DNA of 64,000 nucleotides from Chalara sp. BL73 (taxonomy: Eukaryota; Ascomycota; Leotiomycetes; Helotiales), in NCBI GenBank assembly GCA_918026815.1, contig CAKJVC010000017.1, positions 372,001-436,000 of the forward strand. Reading direction: 5' to 3'. The position numbers were made by a program, and so were the translations under genes. Shown piece by piece: positions 35,401 through 47,953 of this stretch (positions within the stretch are counted from its first letter, which is position 1; every line of letters begins with the position of its first letter). Below the pieces are notes generated by a model. It was not told where the DNA came from, did not search any database, and saw only the letters and a list, made by a program, of their open reading frames with translations.

Positions 35401-36539
35401 TTTTGCTATACGCAGTTTGTTATACAAAATTAAAAAAAACGTTTTTGCTTTTTTTTTGTTTTGCTTTCAATTCGGCGTCGACTTTTTATAGTTCGGCTTT
35501 TGTAAAAGTTCGTTTACGAAATTAGTTTTGTTTAGTTTAAATTTAATTACAAAATTAAACTCGTTTAAACTTTCGGCTTATTTCGTTTAGCAGTTTATAA
35601 ACTTTTTTTTGTTATAAAATACTTTAAATTGTTATAGTCGATACAAACTGTAATAGTATTAATACTGTTTTAAAAGTATTGCTTTTATTGTTAAAAAGTA
35701 TAAACTATAACTATTAACTTTATATTGTAAATATTATATTAAAATTTAACAAAAATAAACTTTTTTAAATAAAAAGCAATAAAGTGCTATTTAGCTTTTT
35801 TTTTTTTTTTAAACAGCTGCAAAAAAATTTCGGCTATAGTTTATTTAAAACTGTTTGTTTTTACTTTAATTTTACGTTACGAATTAAAATGTTTAAATAA
35901 AAGTATTTTTCAGAATTTTAATTTCAAAACTTTAAAACTCGCTAGCGCTTCGGGCTTTATTCGAAAAAAAGCTGTAAACTTTTTTATTTCTTTAAAAAAG
36001 TTTGTTAGTAATATACAAATACGAGCGTATTTTTTAATAAATCGTTTATAAAAGTTAGTAAACTTTAAAAATATTTAAATATTTTTATAACACGTAAATA
36101 CAAGTTATTTTTTTACGGTTTTTACACGAAAAAAATTTATTTTTATACTTTTAAGCTTTATAATAAAGCTTAAAAACTTAACAGTATTCGTATTAAAATA
36201 GCACTTAAAAAAGTTTGTATATAATTTGTATTTTTATAGTTTTTTAAAAACTTTATAAACTGCTTTTGTATAATTTTTGATTTTTTTTAAAAAAATAAGT
36301 ATATTATTAAAGTAAACTATACAAATTATATTAACAAAGCCGACTAACGCTTAATTAATATAAATTTAAAACGTAGTTAAAATGTTTAAAAATTTAAAAA
36401 AAAATAAATTAAATACTTGAAATAGCTATATCGAATACAAAACGCAGTTTTTTATTTATCGCTTTTTTTAATACGTATTTTGTAATAAGCATTAATAAAA
36501 ATTATTTTTGTAAATTGTTTTAAGCAACGAAACTTATTT

Positions 36540-36720
36540 AGCGTTTTACTAATTAAAAACAATAGCGTTTTATTTTTAATCGTAATTTTATTTAATTTTT
36601 TGTAATTTATGCATAGTTTAAAAAAACCGTTTTTTTTAAGTACAAATAAAATCGGCGCTTTTGTAAAACTAGTAAATCAGCAGATTTATTTTTTTAATAA
36701 AAAAAATTCAAAATATTTTT
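36540..36720 (-). pseudogene. X2 reverse transcriptase remnant
   Basis: The short readable segment KLCINYKKLNKITIKNKT on the minus strand identifies a gypsy RT. Flanking frames are closed by stops. Not functional. Confidence 0.7.
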
Positions 36721-38827
36721 TTAGTATTATTAATTTTTTTTTTAAAAACGAGTAAACAAAACTTTATAACAATATTGTTTTCGGCTCGAAATTAATTTAA
36801 TGCTTTATTAAATAATATTTTAGTAAAATGCTTGCAAAAACGTCGTTAAATATATTAATATAGTTTATATACTTAAAAAAAAGCAATACTAAGTTTTTTT
36901 TTACTTACTGTAAAACTAAATAATAAATTACTTAGCTTTTGCTAGCTTTACAAAAAATTTTAATACTAAGTACTTTAATTTAAAACGTTTCGAAAAAATA
37001 TTGCTAGTTTTTCGTAAAAAAACGTATAATTAAATCGATTTGTTTTAACTAAAAATACTTTAATATAAAAAAAACGTTTAGTATATTAAAGTTGTATATT
37101 ACAAAATTGTGTTAGTAAAGTTTTGTAATGTTTTTAAAATTAGTAATTGCTAACTCGATATTATTAATTCCGTAAATAACAACTTTTTTTTTTTTATTGT
37201 AATTAGTTAAAATTAAGCATTTTTCGATTTTTAATTATACTGTATAACTAAAAACTGTTTTACGCAGTTTTGCTTTGTACTGTTGTTAATAAACGCTTGT
37301 ATTTTTTTCGTTTTTTTTTCGGCATTAAATATTTGTATTAAAATAACTATTTGTTTTTTTTTTGCGTTTTTGTTTGTTTTTTTTAGCAAAAAAAATATTA
37401 AAAACAAGTTTTTTCGTTTTTTTGTTTAAGTTTTAAACAATTAGTAAAAATATAACTTTTTTTTTTTGCAATTGTAGCACTTTATATTAAAGCATTTAAA
37501 AAATAAATAACTTTTTTTACTGCACTAATAATATCGAATAGTATTACGTTTACTTTTTATACTAGTACTAATAAAAGTACGATTCGTTTTTATTTAAAAT
37601 GCTTTTTGTGTTTTTTTAAGTATTTTTTGCTGTAAAACGTTAAGCTAGCGTTTTTAATTCGGTTGTAAACGTAAAAGTATTAACGTTTTTTTGCGAGTTT
37701 TTTATAGCTTTTTTACTTAAACTATTAAAGTTGCTAATAATTTTTTTTGCATTTTTTATTTTTCAAGCTAAAAATATTAGCGCTTTCCGGTTTTTAAAAA
37801 ATTTTTTATAGCGCAATATATTTGTTTTTAAGTTATTTTTAAACTTTTTAAATAGCGTACGTTAACAGTACGTATTATTTACAATTTTTAGCTTTTTTTT
37901 AAGCGTTTTTAAATATATTATAAAAACTTTTACCGACTGGTTTTTTCGCTGTTTAGCGTTTTTTAGTTTACTAGCTGCATTTAGTTTTCGATTGTTTTTA
38001 TTCGTAAACAAATTATAAAAAAAAGCTATAAACTTTTTTTATATAGTATTGCTAACTTTTATTTTCGACTTATAGCTGTTTTATTTTCGTTTTGTTATTA
38101 TATCGAAAACGAAAACACAATAGTTTATTTTTCGCGTATTATTAAAAAAGTAGTAATTTTCGTTTACTTTAAAACAGCGTTTTACAGCTAAAACAAAAAA
38201 CTGTATTTTTAATAAAGTTTTTTTTTTAAAAACAAATAAATTTTTAAGTTTTAGTACTGGTTGCTAAAAAAATAGCTAGCGCTTAAGCTTTTTTTTAAAT
38301 TTTGTTTTGTTCGGAAGCGTTTTACTAGTATGCCGGCAGTGTTTCGTTTTAGTTTTTTTTTTAGTTAGTTTTTAGCTTTTTTCGAAGTTATTCAAATTAC
38401 GCAATTGCTTTTTTAAGATTTTTTTTTGTTTTTTGACTTTTTTAAATTTTTTAGCAGTATTGCTTGCTTTTGTAAGTTTTTGTTTTTTGCGTTGCTTTGT
38501 TTAACGTATTTTTTTTTAAAGCTTTGCTACAATAAATAGCTCGCGAGCTAATATATTTTGTATGTTTATAACAATGTTGTTTTTTTACTGTTTTTAAAGC
38601 GTTTCGTTTTCGATTTTTTCCGAGTGTTAACTTTTTTTTAATTTTTTGCGTATACGAGTTGTATTAAGTAAATCAAAACTTAGGTTTTTTGTAAAAAACC
38701 GAGTAATAAGTCGACGAGCTGTTAAAGCAGATTTAGCTGCTTTTTTTTTTTTTTTCGATACTATAGCGTTTTAAGTGCGATACTTTTTTGACTTGTGCCG
38801 AACTACATTTCGTAAATAAAAATTAAA

Positions 38828-39031
38828 ATGTAAAGTGCTGAAGTAAAGTGGCACAAGTCAACTGCAATTAATACAAAAACTAATTTTTACTTTTTCTACT
38901 ACGTCCCGAGTCCTTTACTTATACCCTCCGAACTCTTGGCGACTCCTTACGTGCCCATACATGCCAAGCCTCAGTGTCTTTACCGAGCCCCTCTCAGTGC
39001 CCCTTAGCACGTGACATCCTGGCGCCTGACA
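38828..39031 (-). repeat. 5' LTR of X2 (204 bp)
   Basis: Minus strand starts TGTCAGGCGCCAGGATGTCA and ends GCACTTTACA. Near full-length match to 17806-18010. Confidence 0.9.
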
Positions 39032-39346
39032 CTCCAAATTGCTTTACAATCAAGTCAAAAAATTTTTTTTGAACTACTGTACTTAAACAGACTTTGTATA
39101 CAGCACAAACTTTTATTAATACTTTTTTAATAAGTTATAAGCCCGGCTTTGCACTGTAAACGTACGAAAAAAGCCAAAAAAAAAAACTAATCGAAAATAA
39201 AGTAAACTGCCAAAAACAACTATTTGCAGCTTAACAAACTTATTACAACAGTAAAAGCTATACAAAAAGCGACAAACAGCTAATAACACGAAAACAACAA
39301 ACTGCTAAAAGCAACAAACAGCTAATAAAACAACAACGAACCGCTA

Positions 39347-39801
39347 TGTCACGAACCGAATCCCGGGACTTGCTGTGGTCCCAGGAGGAGGGCCCCAGGA
39401 CGCTCTGACGTCCCAGGACCAATAGGGATCCTAAAGATGTGGGTCCTAGGATCAGCTAGTGTCCTGGGACTTTAAGCAGGTAAAAAAGCAAACGGCTTAT
39501 TGACTTTTGGAAACAGCGACCGTGTCACGTGATAAAGTTTAAAGGAGTTTTAAAAGTTTATATAAACTTTAAAAACTTTAAAAAACTTTAAAACAACTAT
39601 AGTATATAAATAGTTGTAGTTTTATAGTTTAAAAGCTTTGTGCTTAACTTTTATTATAGTTTAGCAATATAGTTTATTTGTTATACTTGTAACGTTTTAC
39701 TTTTTAGTAAAAAGCAGTATTTAATTTACTTTATATATACTATACTAATTAACGAGCTTCAAGTTTAACTATTTAAGCTTAAAGCTATTTTATACGTTAC
39801 A
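39347..39801 (+). repeat. 5' LTR of gypsy G (455 bp)
   Basis: Aligns end to end with 45543-45997. The first 200 bp here keep GG/CC runs that are A/T-converted in the 3' copy, while the second half is the reverse, so each LTR was mutated in different tracts. Confidence 0.92.
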
Positions 39802-40695
39802 CTTTAAACACTCGGTTTTAAAGTAACTAAACAATATAGCATTTAATACCGGAAGTTTTTTCGTTAGTACAACAAAATAAAAAGCAAAAAAAAAAGTAGT
39901 TATTTTAAACACTACTACTACCGACAAAAACGAGAATATTAAGTTTTTTAACGTCGAACTTACTAAAGTCGAAGTTTCGGAAATTTTGAAAGTTTTTTTG
40001 CCGGACAAATACTACAAAAACAAAAAAGATTTTAAACTTTTTTTTTTTTAAATAAAAATTTACTAGAAATTTAACAATAACAAGTTTTTTTATAAAAAAG
40101 CTTACTGTTTGTTTGCTGCTTTTTACTTCAGAAAAAACGCGGCTAAGTAAGTTATGCCGCTTTTAAAAAATTACTTTTAGTATAACAAAAACATCGACAA
40201 ATGTATAACAGCTATTAAAATAGCGCTAAAGAAATAGTCGAAATTCAAAAAAGCAATTAAAGTAATATTCGAAAATATAAATAAAAAAAAAACTGCCGAA
40301 CAATATTTGTACAGTTTACAACAAACAAAAACAACTATCGCTTACGTTACAAAATTTAAAAAACATACTATTTAAACCGGCTAAAACGCACAAGCTTTAA
40401 TTAGTTACTATATAAAAAAACTTAAAATTTATGTTTAAGTTAAACTTGCTTAAATAAACAATTTTATAAACATAGAATTTTTAATCGAAATATTTGTATT
40501 AATAAACAATAAAATTAGTAATTTTTACAAAAACCAGAAATTTATAAAAAAACGCTGCTATTACAAAAACGAAAAAAAAAAACGTAATTTAAAAAAAAAG
40601 CTAAACTGTTAGCTAGAACTTATAGAAATAAACGCTACAAAAAAAAAAAGTTTATATTTAAAAAAAAAATACAATACAAAAAAAAAAACAAACTG

Positions 40696-43330
40696 TGTTA
40701 TACTTGCAGCAAAAAAAAGCATATAGTTTTATTTTACAAAAAAAACGAAAACAAAAAACAAGCTAATACTACTTAAGTTAAAAAAGCTTGTATAAAAAAA
40801 CAAATAAAAAAGTATAAAGCTCGAAAAACTTTTTACAGATTTTTTAAAAAAATACTCGAAAATATAAAAATAGCTATACAACTTTCGAAACTAAAGTTTT
40901 TTGTTTTAAAAACTATAAGCTCGGCACTAGTTTCAAAGTTTTATTCGGAAATAAAAAAAAAATAAAAGCTAGCTTTGTTCGAAAAAAAAGCTAAAGCATA
41001 GTTTTTTTTAACGGACATAAAAAAGTTTAACTATTAAAAAAAGCTATAAAAAAGAAATATAAACACAAAACTTTTAAAAATAAAAGTCGAAATTATTTAT
41101 AAAAACGAACATTGCGTAGTGTTTAAACTGGCTAACGGAAGAATTATTAAAAAATACGTAGCTAAAAAACGACTTTTAAGTTTAAAACAATATTTAAAAA
41201 AAAAAACATTTAAAAAATAATAAACAACTTAAAAAAACACTGTATTTAGCGACGTATAACTAAAAATTTTAACTACAAAATATTCGCCGAAAATAAAAAG
41301 CTGGAAACTAGTTATATAGTCGAAAACAAACTTTATAAACTAATAAAAAAAAAACTCGACTATAAACTATAACTAAACGCTATATACAGCAACGTTATTA
41401 AAAAGCAAAAACTAAAGCAAGTAACAGTTATTTCGAAACTATATTAGCTTAAAAAAACCGTAAAACTGAAAAACGCGAGTACAAAAGTTATAATTAACAC
41501 TAAAGTTATAAGTATATACATTAACATAAAATACGTTTAAAAAAAAGCAATTAAAACAAAATACAAAAAACGCTTGTATTAAATAACGGCAATTAATAGC
41601 AAAAACGTCGGCACAAATAAATAAATTAAAAAAAAAACTTTGTTTATAAAAATAGTTATACTAAAAAAGCATACCGAAAAAATAGTTTTTAACGTTATAT
41701 TAATCGAAAAGCATAACGTTATTTTCGGAACTTTTTAAATTAAAAAGCATAATACAAATATAAACTAAATAAATAACAGTATTCGGTTTAACAAATACAT
41801 TTATATAAAAAGTAACTTACAAAATACGTATAACGAAAAAAAAGCTAGCACTGTTTTTTTTAAGCTAAAACTTCAAAAACTTAAAAATCCGGTACAGCGA
41901 AATATAAAAAATGCGTTCGACTAAATATTCGTATTATACAAAAAGTTTTTACGGCTATTTAAAAACTTACAAAATATACGTGCTTTGTTAAAACATTAAC
42001 TGTAAAATTATAAAATTAATTTAAAAAAAAAAAAAAAAACTACTTTTTGAAAAACTAAAGTTTTACAACTCGCAAACTTTAAAAACGCTTAAAAAATATA
42101 TATAAAAATTAGAAAAAAAAAAAAAAATTAAAAAATTCAAATTGCTAACAATATCGAATATACTACTAGTACGCAAAAAAAAAAAAAAAAAAAAGAATTC
42201 TAAAAAAAGACTTTGCGTAAACTATCGCGGCTTAAACAACGTTACAATAAAAAACGTATACTTTGTATTTAGTAGCTAGTACTTACGAAACAGTTTAGTT
42301 AAAACAAAAATATTTACTAAATTTAATTAAAAAAGTTCGTTTGCTTTAATATGAATTAAAAAAAGCTATAAATAAAAAACAGCTTTTATATTGTTTTTGA
42401 AACTATAAAAATATACAGTTATACTTTTCGGCTTAACTAACGTTTCGGCTACGTGCTAAAAACAAAACGAAAATATACTAAATTTTTTTTTTTAAAAAAC
42501 TGTCGTATATTACTTTAATAACATTTTGATTTTTTCGAAAAAACCGAAAAAACACAAAAAACATATAAAGCAAGTTATAAAAAAGTTCGCTTAAATAGAC
42601 TTTCGGCTAAAATTATCGAAATGTAAGTTTAGTGTTACTAAAGTAAACTTTTTAAAATATATTGTTGAAACGAAATACTTCGCAATCGATTTTATTAAAA
42701 TTAAAAATATTTAAAAATAAAAGTTATTACGCAACGTAAAAAACGTGCAATTATTTCTAGAATTCGCTAATTTTTGCCGACAATTTATTAAAAAATATTT
42801 AAGATTTGCACATTTTTTAACGTAGTTAACTAGAAAAAATGTATTTTTCGAATAAAAAATAAACTAAAAAGCAGTTTTTAAAAAAATTAAAAACAAATTT
42901 ACTAAAAAACTTATTTTTAAACATTACAACCGTAACAAAGCGAGTATAGTAAAAACTAATACTTTCGATACAATAATAAAAGCAGTACATTTCTAGAAAA
43001 ACAACAACAACAAACTATACTTTGTCGCTTATTTTTTAAAAACTATATTATTAATCGAATAAAACTATAATATATACAAAAAAAAACTACTTGCAATTGT
43101 AAAAGCGTTTAAATACTAGCGTATTTATTTGCAAAAAGCTAAGTTTACAGTTACTATTTATACCGACTATATAAATTTTCGAACTTTTACTATTACTAAA
43201 GTTTTAAAAAATCGAAAGTTAGCTAAATAAGCAAAAGAATTAGCCGGATTTAATTTAGTTATTAAACATATTAATAAAGCAAACAATACTAAAACTAACG
43301 CGCTTAGTAAAAAACCAGAATATAAAAACT
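40696..43330 (+). pseudogene. gypsy G gag-pol remnant
   Basis: CYTCSKKKHIVLFY (40,696-40,737) is a CX2CX4HX4C zinc knuckle whose last Cys has become Tyr. VNYRGLNNVTIKN, near 42,220-42,255, is the RT fingers block. YFNNILIFSK at 42,511 is the RT active site with both catalytic Asp codons changed to Asn. NIYKKKLLAIVKAFKYQRIY and IYTDYINFQTFTITK, at 43.07-43.2 kb, are the RNase H block with His-to-Tyr; AFKYQRIYLQKAKF lies between. Every catalytic loss is a C-to-T or G-to-A change. Frames are interrupted throughout. Confidence 0.85.
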
Positions 43331-45542
43331 TTAAAGTATATAAAAAAACAGCTTTACTTAAAATACTTAAAAATAGTAACTTTGTTTTTAACATAAAAAA
43401 AGTCGCAGCTATTATAAAACACGATTTTAGTAAATTTTAGTTAGTACGTTTTAAAAATAGCGCGAAAAAAAACTTTAGCGTACAGCGTATATTAAAACTT
43501 ATTTTGCAGAAAAATAAAAAAAACAACAAAATTCTTCGGCAAAAAAGTACAAAAAAGCTGTATATACTAAAAAAAATCAGAAAAAGCTTTATTAAAAAAC
43601 AGTACAGTTTTTTTGCACACGAATACTAAAAAATCAAAAAAACTTATAAAAAAATAACAAAAACTTTTTAGTGTTTAAAATTAAAAATTACAGTAAAAAC
43701 AGTAATTAGTAATTGTAATACTTGTATTAAAAACAAAGCATTTCGCCGAGCTTTTTATAAACAAATAAAAACAACTCCGATACTATTTACACTATAAAAA
43801 TCAATATTTTAAAACTTTATCGTTAAATTTTCGAAATTTAAAAATCTAGTAACAAAAGTAAAATACGACTTTATTTTAGTTATAATAAAAAAACTAACAA
43901 AATATGTAATACTTGTTTTATACTGCGAGTTAAACACAGCAAAAAATTTTGTATATACTTTTTTTAAAAAAGTAGTCGTTTTGTATAAACTATAAAAAAA
44001 AATTATATCGAATAAAAACAAGTTTTTTATATTTAAGTTTTAAACAAGTTTTATAGCGCAGTTAAACGCTAAAAAAAAACTATTTACGTTTTTTTATTTA
44101 CAAACAAACGAACAAACCGAAAAAATAAATTAAGTAGTAAAAACATATTTAAAATGCTATATTAATTACAAACAAAACAACTAAATACAGCTGCTGCTAT
44201 TTGTGCAATTTGCATACAACAGTTCAGTTACAGAAACAACTACAGTTTTACTATTTTTCGCTAACTATAGCTATAAGCTAGTAGTATACAAAAAACTAAG
44301 AATTACGAATATTAACAATAAACATGCTCGAATTTAAGTTTAAAACATTAAAAAACTGCACAAAAAGCTAGCAAAAAATCTGTAATTTATAGCAGAAAAA
44401 AACGCTTATTACTACAACAAAAAACGTAGTTAAAAGTTTACTTTCGAAAAAAAAAAAAAAGTTTATTTATTTAAAAAAAACATTAACACTAAAAAACTAA
44501 GTAACAAACTGAACTACAAAAAATTGAAACTATACAAAATCAAAAAAGTCAAAAAACTTTTAAACTACAAATTAAATTTATTTAAAAACATAAATATTTA
44601 TTTAGTATTTTACGTATTTTTGTTTAAAAAAGTACTACTAAACACTTTACTAGCACTAAAAACCGAAATTCTTTTAGTTAACTTAAACGCCGAATATAAA
44701 ATAAAACAAATTTTAAACTGCAAGTACGTTAAAACACAAATTAAATACTTCGTTAAATAAAAAAACTACTTATATTCGGAAAATATATAAAAACTTAAAA
44801 GCAACTTTAATTGCTTTAAATTGTTAGCAAAGTTTTATTAACAAAATTCTGATTTGCTTAAAAAAAGTTTAAAAAACTAAAGAATTCCGCTAAAAGATTG
44901 TTATAAAATTCGCTAGCGGCAAAAGCGACGTTAGCAGTAGCGGCTTGTTTTTGCACTTTGTTTTTTTTTGTTTCGACCTTTTTTTTTTTTTTCTTTTCGG
45001 CAGTATCCAGTTTTTTTAAATAACGGAAACTACAACAAGCTATTTTTTTCCGACAACTTTTAATAAAAGCTTTTTGTTTCCGGAAACAAGCTATTTTAGC
45101 TAAAGTTTTTTGAGCTAAAGCCGAAGCTTTTTTCTTTTTATTGTTTAGCTTTTTCAGCTAACGATTAAAAAACATTCAGTCAGCTAAACGCGAAACTTCG
45201 GAATTTCAGCGCTCGAACAAAAAAACGCTTGTATTGTAAAAACACTTTGTTTATATGCACTTAAAACACTTCGCTGAACGTTTTTTTTTTGGATCAGCAA
45301 TACATTTCAATTTTTTTTTTTATACCGAGTACACAAAAACATTTTTTCGCCGACAAACTCGATAAAATTAGCTAATTTAAATTTTTTACGAATTTTTTTT
45401 TTAAACAAACTTTTACTACGATTTTTGATTTTGCTCGTGCGCTGAAGTAGCATAGTAAAAAAAGAAGAAAGCTATACTTTTCGCGCGAGATTTCTTTACT
45501 TGTATTTAAGCGTAAAAACACGCTAAAGCGGAAAAGAAATAA

Positions 45543-45997
45543 TGTCACGAACCGAATCTCGAGATTTGCTGTAGTTCTAAAAAAAAGGCCCCAGAACGTT
45601 TTAACGTTTTAAGACTAATAAAAATCTTAAAAATGTAAGTCTTAAAATCAGCCAGTGTCCTGAGACTTTAAGCGAATAAAGAAGCAAACGGCTTATTAAC
45701 TTCTGGAAACAGCGACCGTGTCACGTAATAAAGTCTGGAAAAGTTTTGAGAGTTTATATAAACTCCAGAAACTCTAAAAGATTTCAAAACAACTATAGTA
45801 TATAAATAGTCGTAGTTTTATAGTTTAAAAGCTTCGTGCTCAACTTTCATTATAGTCTAGCAATATAGTTTATTTGTTATACTTGTAACGTTTCACTTTT
45901 TAGTGAGGAGCAGTGTCTAATCTACTTCATATACACCATACCAACCAACGAGCTTCAAGCCCAGCTACCTAGGCCCAAGGCTACCCTATACGTTACA
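45543..45997 (+). repeat. 3' LTR of gypsy G (455 bp)
   Basis: Same length as the 5' LTR, followed by CGCTA. Its second half, from about 45,890, is nearly unmutated. Confidence 0.92.
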
Positions 45998-46002
45998 CGC
46001 TA

Positions 46003-47953
46003 GTCGAATTTACAAAGTATACAAATTGCTATTTTAATTATATTAACAAACTTTAACCCGAAAACTACTATACAACAGTTTTTACATTTTATTTACAATA
46101 CGAAAACTACTATACAACAGTTTTTTACTTTTTTATTTCGAATTTCGCTAAACGTGTTTAACAAAAAGCTAAGCGCAATTCGACATAAATCACATTAACA
46201 AAACAAAACAGCCTGTAAAAACGTTTATACAAAAAATATAGCAAAAATAGTTTAAGTTATTCGAACTATATATAATTAAAAAAAAATAAAGTTCGTTTTA
46301 AAAAAACAATAGCAAAGTATATATAAATAGCTTTTACACTTAAAACAAACAAAACGCCGAAAAAGTTATAAAACATCGAAAAGCAAAAAAAGCACAAAAT
46401 AGCATTTGCAAAAACACTTTATATGCTAACAATTTATATAAACTTTACAAACAACGAATATATAAAAAAATTCGATTTTGTAAAAAAATAATAAACAAAC
46501 TTGCAACTTAAATACTTTAAATTTCGACTGTAAACTTGTTGCAAAAACTTAAACAAGCTTACAATATTCAAAATAAAATTAAACGCAAATATTTAAATTT
46601 TTTAAATTAAGTTTAAAAAGCTACAACGTTATATTATAAACGCTGAACGTACTTTAGCTACAGTTTTTAACGAAAGTCGACTGTTTAAATACTTATTTGT
46701 AAAATTGCTGTTAAATTATACAATAACTCGCGCGACTTTAAACATTTAATTAAACTTAACTGTTTAAAACAAGTTGTTTATTTTACAAACTTAAAAAAAT
46801 TAGTTTAAAGTAAATTAAATTAAAACTGCAACAATTGCAGTTCAACAGTTCGCAAATCGTAAAACACATTTCGAAATTCGAAATACGAATTTTAATGCTA
46901 AAATGCTAAAATGCTAGCTATACAATAATCGCAACTACCGATTTTTTAACTGCAAATAAAAAAAAAACTGCTAAAAGTACAATTCGCAAAAAAAAACAAG
47001 CTTAGCGCTAACGTTGTAAACAGTAAAATATTTAAAAGCTAAAATACAAACGTATAAAAAAAAACATTACAAAACTAAGTTAAACTTAAAAGCGCTATTG
47101 TTAAACTTTAATTCAAAAAAGCTTATTTACAATTCAAAAAATAAAAAAAACAGCTGCAATTTTTTTAAAAAACGCTCGTAAAATCTTTTATTTTTAATAA
47201 GCTTTAAATTTCGAAACTTTTTTTTATATAATTAACTAATTTTACTTTTTTAAGCGTTTTTTAATCAAAATACCGAAACGTAAAATAAAAGTTAAAAAAA
47301 AACAGTTAAACTTGAATTATATAAATATAGTTAAATTACGAGTTAAAAATAAAAAATCTTTTTTATTGTTAAATGTACTATACGTTTTTAAATTAAAAAA
47401 ATTTTTTTTTTAAACAAAAAAGTTTGTATAAATAATTTTACAAGTTTTTTCGATAACAAATATATATAGTACAAAAAAAGTAACTATACAATTATTATAG
47501 CACGTTTTACAAATAAAGTTTATATAATTTTTAATATTGTTAATAAGTACAACGAAACGACGTTTACAGTAAAAAATGCTTAGTTAACAACTTTTTTTAA
47601 AATAATTTTAAATTAGCTTAAAAAACCTGTTACGGACTTGTAAATTTGTTGTTACGCTTATTTTGCAGCCGAAAAGTTAAACACGAATATAACAAATAAC
47701 TTAACTACGAACCGCAACGCTAAAATAACAGTTTGTTATTAACTGTATTACCGACAATTTGTATATTTTAAAAAAAAAGTAATTTGTAAGTTTTACATAG
47801 TAACAACTTTAAAAAACAAAATTAAATTTTTATTTTTTAACTATATTTGTAAAGTTTATACTTTAACTAAATTAAAAAATTGCTTTAACTGTAAACTAAC
47901 ACTATAAAAGTTTTATATTTTCGATTTAATATTTGTAAACGTATACGAACTTT
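46003..47953 (+). other. copia-2 leader and gag/pol region, decayed
   Basis: It continues the copia-2 leader with two direct copies of a CGAAAACTACTATACAACAG motif near 46,060-46,130, also present in copia-1. No readable gene; homology to the minus strand of copia-1 (about 31,385 down to 29,420) is visible at several points. Confidence 0.7.

Larger units (their letters stand above)
32215..39031 (-). mobile_element. Ty3/gypsy element X2, complete but inactivated
   Basis: LTRs lie at 32215-32417 (3') and 38828-39031 (5'), with CTCCA on both sides (32210-32214, 39032-39036). Minus-strand translation near 36,720-36,540 gives SADFICT and KLCINYKKLNKITIKN. This is the gypsy RT fingers/palm block with changes from (C)VDYRkLNkITIKN. 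The interior is otherwise saturated with stops and A/T runs. The 5' LTR is far less mutated than the 3' LTR, so the two LTRs have decayed unequally. Confidence 0.85.
39347..45997 (+). mobile_element. Ty3/gypsy element G, complete but inactivated
   Basis: Two 455-bp LTRs (39347-39801 and 45543-45997), each starting TGTCACGAACCGAATC and ending ACGTTACA, are flanked by CGCTA (39342-39346, 45998-46002). Plus-strand order is a gag zinc knuckle relic at 40,696-40,737, RT at 42.2-42.6 kb and RNase H at 43.0-43.3 kb, the gypsy order. All frames carry stops. It lies inside the copia-2 leader, whose sequence resumes exactly after the right duplication. Confidence 0.92.
32109..47953 (+). mobile_element. 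Ty1/copia element copia-2, split by two gypsy elements and truncated by a LINE
   Basis: Same family as copia-1, opposite orientation. The 5' LTR is in two pieces, 32109-32214 and 39037-39132, separated by element X2 with its CTCCA duplication. The primer site AGTTATAAGCCCGG follows at 39133. The leader, 39133-39346, is interrupted by gypsy G (CGCTA duplication) and resumes at 46003. Interior homologous to copia-1 runs to about 47,953 (cgtatacgaactttt), where the tail of LINE copy C begins. The 3' part and 3' LTR are not seen and may lie past the window end. Confidence 0.82.

Noticed and set aside
33543..35525. Open frames rich in Phe/Leu/Lys in the AT-rich block
   Set aside because: Products of low-complexity A/T runs in mutated gypsy DNA; no domain and the element's genes lie on the other strand.
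17806..47953. Classical CpA-type RIP as full explanation of the AT-rich block
   Set aside because: CA and TG remain frequent and most LTR-pair differences are not CpA/TpG; only part of the changes fit.
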